From assembly GCA_030614505.1 (NCBI GenBank), contig JAUWTX010000166.1, positions 1-5,362 of the forward strand: a stretch of 5,362 nt of DNA, written 5' to 3'. Below the pieces are notes generated by a model, which ran no database searches, was not told the DNA's origin, and saw only the letters and a list, made by a program, of their open reading frames with translations. Source of the stretch: Desulfuromonadales bacterium. GTDB lineage: Bacteria > Desulfobacterota > Desulfuromonadia > Desulfuromonadales > BM103. The number at the start of each line of letters is the position of its first letter. Position 1 is the first letter of the stretch. The position numbers were made by a program, and so were the translations under genes. This document shows positions 1 through 4,528 of the stretch, in pieces.

Positions 1-32
1 ATTTCAACCCGGGTCGGGCGAGGCACAGACAT
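1..32 (-). CDS. Possible divergent gene head, cut by the left edge (mirror copy of the alr start or a RAYT-like transposase start)
   Basis: Read on the minus strand from an ATG at 32-30, the frame gives MSVPRPTRVE and then two bases (AT) of an eleventh codon before the window ends. The alr N-terminus is MSVSRPTRVEI. The differences are one codon giving Pro for Ser (CCT against TCA) and one silent Arg change (CGC against CGT). A GGAG ribosome binding site sits six bases before the ATG on the minus strand, as in alr. Too little is present to name the product. It may be a second alr copy pointing away from the first, a broken fragment, or a REP-associated tyrosine transposase, whose N-termini often look like RPxRIEF-GALYHV (recalled from the family). 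That it is a translated gene at all is inference. Confidence 0.35.
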   Translation of the reverse strand, partial: MSVPRPTRVE

Positions 33-38
33 AGAAAA

Positions 39-42
39 CTCC
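39..42 (-). promoter_or_regulatory. Mirror Shine-Dalgarno site (GGAG) of the leftward frame
   Basis: The minus strand reads AGCGGAGTTTTCTATG. The GGAG core has the same distance to the ATG as the alr site in the other arm (AGCGGAGATTCCTATG). The two arms differ only at two bases of the linker and keep the core, as expected if both sites are or recently were used. Confidence 0.4.
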
Positions 43-64
43 GCTGGAATTGAAGAGAATCGAC

Positions 65-94
65 ATTAAAACATGTGACTTTAATGGGTGTAAA
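65..94 (-). promoter_or_regulatory. Mirror sigma70-like promoter firing leftward
   Basis: On the minus strand TTTACA (94-89) and TTTAAT (70-65) are separated by 18 bases, identical in hexamers and spacing to the candidate alr promoter of the right arm. Within the 18-base spacer five bases differ between the arms, while both hexamers are unchanged. Each hexamer matches the consensus at five of six positions. It would drive the leftward frame starting at base 32. Assigned by inspection only. Confidence 0.45.
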
Positions 95-118
95 GAGAGA
101 AACAATCTGCTCGCCGCA

Positions 119-147
119 CACGTGGGTTAGGGGTCGCGTCTACACAT
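119..147. repeat. Left copy of the conserved 29-base core block (CACGTG...TAGGGGTCGCGTCTACACAT)
   Basis: This block matches its inverted partner at 183-211 at 28 of 29 bases, the best-conserved long segment of the inner palindrome, while the sequence on both sides has diverged strongly. It starts with the self-complementary hexamer CACGTG. It may be a regulator binding site placed upstream of each -35. It may also be a REP-like element: a GGGGTC...ACACAT arrangement resembles sequences I recall near RAYT transposase genes, but this was not checked. Confidence 0.5.
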
Positions 148-182
148 CCCACAAAAAATGCATTAAGTGCAAAAAATGTGAA

Positions 183-211
183 ATGTGTAGACGCGACCCC
201 TAATCCACGTG
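183..211. repeat. Right copy of the conserved 29-base core block (inverted)
   Basis: This is the inverted partner of the block at 119-147. Here CACGTG lies inside a perfect eight-base palindrome, CCACGTGG (205-212). The block ends about 25 bases before the putative -35 of alr, a position usual for an activator or upstream operator, and the mirror block has the same distance to the leftward promoter. Whether a protein binds or the block is a leftover of a repeat element cannot be told from sequence alone. Confidence 0.5.
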
Positions 212-235
212 GATAACGTGCACATTGTTTCTCGC

Positions 236-265
236 TTTACACTCTACAAAGCCACATGTTTTAAT
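236..265 (+). promoter_or_regulatory. Candidate sigma70 promoter of alr
   Basis: TTTACA (236-241) and TTTAAT (260-265) are separated by 18 bases, each five of six to the consensus. Initiation would fall near base 272, giving a leader of roughly 26 bases, so the primary transcript would not include the left palindrome arm. Conservation of both hexamers in the mirror arm, against a diverged spacer, is the main support. Confidence 0.55.
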
Positions 266-287
266 GTCGATTCTCTTCAATTCTAGC

Positions 288-291
288 GGAG
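288..291 (+). promoter_or_regulatory. Shine-Dalgarno site of alr (GGAG)
   Basis: GGAG is followed by six bases and then ATG at 298. This fixes the alr start at MSVSRPTRVEI. The site lies inside the inverted repeat, so any read-through transcript coming from the left could fold and hide both the site and the start codon; the transcript from the promoter at 236-265 could not. Confidence 0.75.
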
Positions 292-297
292 ATTCCT

Positions 298-1419
298 ATG
301 TCTGTGTCACGTCCGACCCGGGTTGAAATCGACCTTGCCGCACTCCGGCATAATTTTCAGGAAATCCAGAGCACTGTCGGTGCCAATTGCGATGTGTTGG
401 CGGTGGTTAAGGCGAATGCTTATGGCCATGGTGTCAGTGGTGTCGCCCCGGTTCTTGCTGATGCCGGCGCTAGCCTGTTCGGTGTCGCTCTCGTAGAAGA
501 GGGGGTGGAGTTGCGCAGTCTTGGCATTGAGCAACCGATTGTCATCTTGGGTAGCGTTTTTCCTGGCCAGGAGGATGACGTCCTGGAGCATCGGTTGACG
601 CCAGTCCTCTACGATCTGACCTGTGCCCGTCTTTTGGATAGTGCGGCCCGTGACGTCGGACGAACCGTCGATTATCACCTCAAGGTTGATACGGGAATGG
701 GGCGGCTTGGCTTCCGGGTTGAACGTCTCGATCAAGTGTTGCCTGTCCTGAAAAAGATGAAGAATTTGAACATGACCGGCCTCATGAGCCATCTGGCCGT
801 GGCTGATGAACCGGAACGGCCATTGACTGGACTACAATATGAAGCCTTTGCCAGAGTGGTTGAGAAAGTCGAAACCTTTGGCTTCACTCCTCGTTACCGT
901 CACATTGCCAACAGTGCAGGTATCTACAGCCGTAAACTGACCGGATGCAACCTGGTCCGGCCGGGGATCTCCTTATATGGTGGGTTGACCGGTGGCCCTT
1001 TCGCCAGCCAGTTCACGCAAAAGCCAGTGATGCGCTTTGTCAGCCAGATAGCTCAACTTAAGGAAATCCCCCCCGGTGAAGGTGTCTCATACGGGCATCG
1101 CTTTGTGACCTCAAGACATTCCCGGGTCGCAGCGATTCCGGTCGGCTATGCTGACGGTTACAATCGTCTGCTCACCAATTGTGGTGATGTCCTGATTCAC
1201 GGTCGACGGGTTCCCGTTGCCGGCACAGTTTGCATGGACTGGATCCTCGTGGATGTCACCGATCTCCCCGAGGTTCAGGTTGGCGACCAGGTGACCCTGC
1301 TTGGCCGGGACGGCGACGCAATCATCACTGCCGAAGAGTGGGCGGACAAGGTTGGTTCCATCACCTACGAAGTTTTTTGCAATATCAGTAAACGGGTGCC
1401 ACGGGTTTTTGTCGACTGA
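298..1419 (+). CDS. alr: Alanine racemase, PLP-dependent (fold type III)
   Basis: Interconverts L- and D-alanine in the cytoplasm, supplying D-alanine for peptidoglycan. At 373 residues it has the usual full length. The N-terminal PLP barrel (about residues 5-235) carries the cofactor lysine in AVVKANAYGHG (K38), the HLKVDTGMGRLGFR segment (124-140 region) with K129 at the site that is carbamylated in the Geobacillus enzyme, and RHIANSAG (201-208). RPGISLYGG (221-229) is the PLP phosphate region. The C-terminal beta domain holds the catalytic tyrosine in GVSYGHRF (Y265), PVGYADGYNR (281-290), and the substrate-contact motif CMDWILVDV with M313 and D314. No catalytic residue is missing. The start is set by a GGAG site. 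The stop overlaps the next gene start (TGATG), so the two are probably co-transcribed and coupled. What is odd is that the promoter, ribosome binding site and first ten codons lie in a long inverted repeat. Identification is very secure. Confidence 0.97.
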   Translation: MSVSRPTRVEIDLAALRHNFQEIQSTVGANCDVLAVVKANAYGHGVSGVAPVLADAGASLFGVALVEEGVELRSLGIEQPIVILGSVFPGQEDDVLEHRLTPVLYDLTCARLLDSAARDVGRTVDYHLKVDTGMGRLGFRVERLDQVLPVLKKMKNLNMTGLMSHLAVADEPERPLTGLQYEAFARVVEKVETFGFTPRYRHIANSAGIYSRKLTGCNLVRPGISLYGGLTGGPFASQFTQKPVMRFVSQIAQLKEIPPGEGVSYGHRFVTSRHSRVAAIPVGYADGYNRLLTNCGDVLIHGRRVPVAGTVCMDWILVDVTDLPEVQVGDQVTLLGRDGDAIITAEEWADKVGSITYEVFCNISKRVPRVFVD

Positions 1420-2675
1420 TGAATCCTTTGTCAAAGAAGCAACAGATAACCATCGATCTCGGTACTACAACTTTGGCAGGGCGATTGTTGGGGGCGGATG
1501 GCGAGGTGTTGGCTGAGAAGCAGATCGCCAACCCCCAGCGAGAACGGGGTGCTGATATCCTGTTGCGTTTGCAGCAGGCACATGATGGTGATGGCGCGGG
1601 CTTGCAAGCACTCCTTGTTGATGGTTTGCGGAGCCTGATCGAAGAACTTCTCGACAGGTCAGACTGTACATCTGATGACATCTCCTCCGTTGTTGCCGCC
1701 GGTAACCCGGGCATGTCCTGTCTGTTGCGCAACCTGCCGGTCTCCTCACTGCTTTTCCCGCCGCACAAGCCTCCTTATAAAGAGCTGTGTCACATTCCTG
1801 TCAACGAGATTGACTTCGGTCTTTCGGTGCCGTTGCAAATTTTCCCGTTGATCTCGGGTTTTGTCGGCGGCGACCTGGTTGCCTGTCTGCTCGCCCTGGA
1901 GGATGTTCCGCCGGGGGAGGATGTTCAACCGGGCACTCTTCTGATTGATATTGGCACGAACGCTGAACTGGCACTCTGGGATGGCTCCTGCTGGTGGGTG
2001 ACTTCTGCTGCGGCCGGTCCAGCATTCGAGGGCGGCAACATAGGTACAGGAATGATTATGGCCGATGGTGCCGTGACCAATGTGACCCTGTTCGAAGACC
2101 GTTTGCAACTTACCGTGGCCGGCGGAGGTCAACCACAGGGCTTGTGCGGCAGTGGTCTGGCGGCACTGGTTGCTGTGGCGCGCCTGGGCGGATTGATCGA
2201 TGTGACCGGACGCATTCTCTCTGCAGATGAAGTTGAGACCAACCTGGGTCAGTACCTGGTCGAGAGGGGTGGCTCATGGGCGATTTGTTTCCACCGCAGT
2301 GCTTCGGGTGAGCTACTATTGACGCAGGAGGATTTACGCAATTTCCAGTTGGCCAAAGGTGCGGTGCGGGCTGGTACCCAGGTTCTGCTCGAAAGGGGTG
2401 GGTTTGCACAGGAAGACGTGCCAAAAGTCCTGGTGACAGGTGCCCTCGGAACGGCTTTGCCGGTCGAGATTCTGAAAAGGGTTGCCTTGCTGCCGGAGCC
2501 CATGTTAGATAAAACCTCTTTTATCGCAAACGGGGTGTTGACGGGCTTGCAGGCCTATTTGCGCGCTGCAGATGGTCAACAGCGATTGGCTGAGCTGACA
2601 AACAGGCTACAGTCTTTCCCGCTCTCCGGCACCCCCGCATTCGAAAGGCTTTTTCTGGCTGCCCTGGAGTTTTAA
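1419..2675 (+). CDS. Stand-alone ASKHA-domain protein (RACo C-terminal/DUF4445-like) lacking an iron-sulfur domain
   Basis: 418 residues related to the ATPase part of reductive activators of corrinoid proteins (RACo/RamA). Actin-fold motifs visible are phosphate-1 IDLGTTTLAG (12-21), GNPGMSCLL (95-103), GFVGGDLVACLLAL (147-160), phosphate-2 LLIDIGTNAEL (174-184), SAAAGPAFEGGNIGTGM (196-212), CGSGLAALVAVARLGGLID (243-261), TQEDLRNFQLAKGAVRAG (302-319), and an adenosine-type motif VLVTGALGTALPVE (337-350). Classical RACo has an N-terminal 2Fe-2S domain and RamA C-terminal 4Fe-4S clusters. Here the protein begins directly at the ASKHA core, ends soon after it, and its seven cysteines are scattered with no CxxC-type cluster, so electron transfer as in RACo is unlikely. 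The ATG overlaps the alr stop and has no strong Shine-Dalgarno site of its own, which suggests translational coupling. Its substrate and partner are unknown. The family assignment is firm, the function is not. Confidence 0.88.
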   Translation: MNPLSKKQQITIDLGTTTLAGRLLGADGEVLAEKQIANPQRERGADILLRLQQAHDGDGAGLQALLVDGLRSLIEELLDRSDCTSDDISSVVAAGNPGMSCLLRNLPVSSLLFPPHKPPYKELCHIPVNEIDFGLSVPLQIFPLISGFVGGDLVACLLALEDVPPGEDVQPGTLLIDIGTNAELALWDGSCWWVTSAAAGPAFEGGNIGTGMIMADGAVTNVTLFEDRLQLTVAGGGQPQGLCGSGLAALVAVARLGGLIDVTGRILSADEVETNLGQYLVERGGSWAICFHRSASGELLLTQEDLRNFQLAKGAVRAGTQVLLERGGFAQEDVPKVLVTGALGTALPVEILKRVALLPEPMLDKTSFIANGVLTGLQAYLRAADGQQRLAELTNRLQSFPLSGTPAFERLFLAALEF

Positions 2676-2681
2676 CAGCTT

Positions 2682-2788
2682 ATTTACAGGGATGGACAGG
2701 ATAGACAGGATGGATAAACCAAACAAACCAAGCTTTTAGTTCTTGATTGTAAGTAATTATCCTGCTCATCCTGCATATCCCTGTGAAT
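2682..2788. repeat. Long-loop inverted repeat with CAGGGAT/CAGGAT/CAGGAT arms
   Basis: Arms at 2682-2711 and 2759-2788 (30 bases each) are complementary at about 23 positions without gaps, around a 47-base loop. Each arm is a row of CAGGGAT-N3-CAGGAT-N3-CAGGAT. All seven differences lie in the two N3 spacers and at one outer base, so the CAGG boxes are perfectly kept. The spacer variation makes it look like a repeat family and not a simple terminator; no T-run follows the right arm. I recall similar ACAGGGATGGACAGGAT repeats scattered between genes in Geobacter and relatives, but could not check copy number. It fills most of the 174-base gap between the ASKHA gene and purH; the rest (2789-2849) shows only the purH ribosome binding site. 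Confidence 0.75.
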
Positions 2789-2849
2789 ATAGATTGTGGT
2801 CTTACAAGGTTAAAAGTATTCCAACTAACCCATCTCAAGAGGTCCTGCC

Positions 2850-4415
2850 ATGGCTGTTATCAAACGCGCACTGATTAGTGTTTCCGACAAAACCGGCATC
2901 GTCGATTTGGCCAAAAAATTAAGTCGTTTTGGTGTTGAAATCCTTTCTACCGGCGGCACCGCCAGCATGATGCGGGAAGCCGGGCTCGAAGTGAAAGACG
3001 TCTCCGAGCACACCGGTTACCCTGAAATGCTTGATGGTCGCGTCAAGACTCTGCACCCGAAGATCCATGGTGGCCTGCTCGGTCTGCGTGACAACCCGGC
3101 CCATGTCGCCAAGATGGCGGAGCACGATATTACGCCGATCGATATGGTGGTAGTCAATCTCTATCCCTTCGAGGCAACAGTGGCCAATGCCGATTGCACC
3201 CTTGAAGATGCCATCGAAAATATCGATATTGGCGGGCCGACCATGCTGCGCAGCGCGGCCAAGAACAACCAGTCGGTGACCGTGGTTATTGACCCGACTG
3301 ATTATGCCGTGGTTCTTGACGAGATGAATGCCAACGCAGGTGATGTCTCTCGCAAGACCAATTTCCGACTGGCCCTCAAGGTTTACCAGCGGACCTCGGC
3401 CTACGATGCTGCTATCTCCAACTGGCTGGGGCGTCGACTTGATGAAGAAAGTGCCGACTTCCCAAGTGCCCTGACCTTCCAGTACCAGCGCACCGAAGTG
3501 ATGCGTTACGGTGAGAACCCGCACCAGAAGGCGGCCTTCTACGTTGAACGCGACATTACAGAGGTTTCCCTCGCGACAGCGAAACAATTGCAGGGCAAGA
3601 AACTCTCCTACAATAATATTGCCGACACCGATGCCGCCCTGGAATGCGTCAAACAGTTCAGTGAAGGCCCAGCCTGCGTCATTGTCAAGCACGCCAACCC
3701 CTGCGGTGTAGCCTATGGAGATAGCCTCCTCGACGCTTATCAGCGTGCCTTCAGTACTGACACCGAGTCCTCTTTTGGCGGCATTATCGCTTTCAATCGT
3801 GAGCTTGATGCGGACACCGCTCAGGCGATCGTCGATAAGCAGTTTGTTGAAGTGATTATCGCTCCGAAGGTGACAACCGAAGCGGTTGAAGTGGTGGCTG
3901 CCAAGAAGAACGTTCGTCTCCTCGAATGTGGTGAATGGCCGGAAGAGTCGGCTGCTCGACTCGATATGAAGCGAGTCAACGGCGGCCTGCTGGTGCAAGA
4001 GGCCGACCTGGCCCTGACTGCTGATTTAAAGGTGGTCAGCAAGCGCCAGCCGACCGAAGAAGAGATGAAAACTCTGCTCTTCACCTGGCGGGTGTCCAAG
4101 TTCGTCAAATCGAATGCCATTGTCTACGGTAAGGACGGCATGACTATCGGTGTCGGCGCCGGTCAGATGAGCCGGGTCAACTCGGCACGTATCGCAGCGA
4201 TCAAGGCTGAACACGCCGGGCTCGATGTCAAAGGCGCGGTTATGGCCTCCGATGCTTTCTTCCCCTTCCGTGACGGTATCGATAATGCCGCTGCAGTGGG
4301 TATCAGCGCCGTCATCCAGCCGGGTGGCTCGATTCGTGATGAGGAAGTGATTGCTGCTGCCGATGAGCATGGTATGGCGATGGTCTTTACCAGCATGCGG
4401 CATTTCAGGCATTAA
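2850..4415 (+). CDS. purH: Bifunctional AICAR formyltransferase / IMP cyclohydrolase
   Basis: Carries out the last two steps of de novo purine synthesis: formylation of AICAR with 10-formyl-tetrahydrofolate, then ring closure to IMP. At 521 residues it has the normal length. The N-terminal MGS-like cyclohydrolase domain (about 1-200) shows SVSDKTGIVDLAKKL (10-24), STGGTASMM (33-41), KTLHPKIHGGLLGLR (66-80), VVNLYPFE (101-108) and ENIDIGGPTMLRSAAKN (123-139). The formyltransferase domain shows RYGENPHQKAAFY (219-231), LQGKKLSYNNIADTDAA (247-263), the catalytic pair K280-H281 in VKHANPCGVA, SSFGGIIAFNRELD (307-320), KSNAIVYGKDG (420-430), GAGQMSRVNSA (436-446) and SDAFFPFRDGIDNAA (467-481). An AAGAGG site seven bases upstream fixes the ATG. 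It lies between two intergenic inverted repeats and ahead of purD, most likely in one purHD transcript. I see no truncation or missing residue. Confidence 0.97.
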   Translation: MAVIKRALISVSDKTGIVDLAKKLSRFGVEILSTGGTASMMREAGLEVKDVSEHTGYPEMLDGRVKTLHPKIHGGLLGLRDNPAHVAKMAEHDITPIDMVVVNLYPFEATVANADCTLEDAIENIDIGGPTMLRSAAKNNQSVTVVIDPTDYAVVLDEMNANAGDVSRKTNFRLALKVYQRTSAYDAAISNWLGRRLDEESADFPSALTFQYQRTEVMRYGENPHQKAAFYVERDITEVSLATAKQLQGKKLSYNNIADTDAALECVKQFSEGPACVIVKHANPCGVAYGDSLLDAYQRAFSTDTESSFGGIIAFNRELDADTAQAIVDKQFVEVIIAPKVTTEAVEVVAAKKNVRLLECGEWPEESAARLDMKRVNGGLLVQEADLALTADLKVVSKRQPTEEEMKTLLFTWRVSKFVKSNAIVYGKDGMTIGVGAGQMSRVNSARIAAIKAEHAGLDVKGAVMASDAFFPFRDGIDNAAAVGISAVIQPGGSIRDEEVIAAADEHGMAMVFTSMRHFRH

Positions 4416-4422
4416 GGGGCAA

Positions 4423-4512
4423 GAAGACAGAATGTAGGAGACAGAATACAGAATAGGTGCTTAGAGTTTATGGTCTAAAGGTTTTGTCTCCTGTATTCTA
4501 ACTCCTGTCTTC
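4423..4512. repeat. Purine/pyrimidine-biased inverted repeat between purH and purD
   Basis: Arms at 4423-4453 and 4482-4512 (31 bases) are complementary at about 23 positions without gaps, around a 28-base loop. The left arm is almost all purine plus short ACAG boxes (GAAGACAG, GAGACAG, AATACAG); the right arm is the pyrimidine-rich counterpart (GTCTCCTGTATTC, CTCCTGTCTTC). Within each arm the unit GACAGAAT or a close variant recurs. The right arm ends immediately before the purD ribosome binding site. No T-run follows, so it is a poor intrinsic terminator and more likely a dispersed intergenic repeat or an RNA hairpin that sets the purH to purD message ratio. The loop can form a small extra stem (CTTAGA with TCTAAAG, one bulge). 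Confidence 0.7.
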
Positions 4513-4528
4513 CAAAAGGAACTTCAAT

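Larger units (their letters stand above)
1..329. repeat. 329-base gap-free imperfect inverted repeat spanning the alr upstream region and alr codons 1-11
   Basis: Base n pairs with base 330-n over the whole stretch with no insertion or deletion; the axis is base 165. Comparing bases 1-164 with the reverse complement of 166-329 by eye gives 28 mismatches, so 136 of 164 match (about 83%). The outermost 17 bases match perfectly, so the repeat probably continues past the left edge. The right arm contains the alr promoter, ribosome binding site, start codon and first codons; the left arm holds mirror copies of all of them. Mismatches cluster at 83-87, 111-118 and 148-158. A fold-back sequencing or amplification chimera would give near-perfect arms, so this level of divergence argues for a real and not very recent inverted duplication. 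A mobile element with symmetrical ends is the other option. Confidence 0.93.

Noticed and set aside
89..270. A riboswitch or attenuator in the alr leader
   Set aside because: The likely transcript begins near base 272, leaving a leader of about 26 bases; the symmetrical structure is in untranscribed DNA, and no known riboswitch core was recognised.
1..329. The palindrome as a simple sequencing or amplification fold-back chimera
   Set aside because: Such artefacts give near-identical arms. Here 28 of 164 positions differ, with no indels and with changes kept away from promoter hexamers. An assembly problem at a contig end is still possible and is named as a check.
307..792. Minus-strand open frame opposite the alr N-terminal half
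   Set aside because: It is a shadow of alr, has no protein-family features, and does not connect with the leftward frame in the palindrome.
1419..2675. Annotation as a complete RACo/RamA reductive activator or a sugar kinase
   Set aside because: No ferredoxin-type cysteine clusters are present, so a full activator call is not supported; the motifs fit the RACo C-terminal family and not the FGGY or ROK sugar kinases.
2676..2790. Intrinsic terminator after the ASKHA gene
   Set aside because: The only stem has a 47-base loop and many mismatches and is not followed by a T-run.
2789..2849. A dedicated purH promoter
   Set aside because: The best pair found (TTGTGG near 2794 and TATTCC near 2818) matches the consensus poorly; not strong enough to annotate, although a promoter in this gap is plausible.
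2919..3998. A 359-codon open frame on the minus strand inside purH
   Set aside because: It lies wholly within the well-supported purH frame, has no recognisable motifs and no plausible ribosome binding site; long antisense frames are common opposite GC-biased codons.
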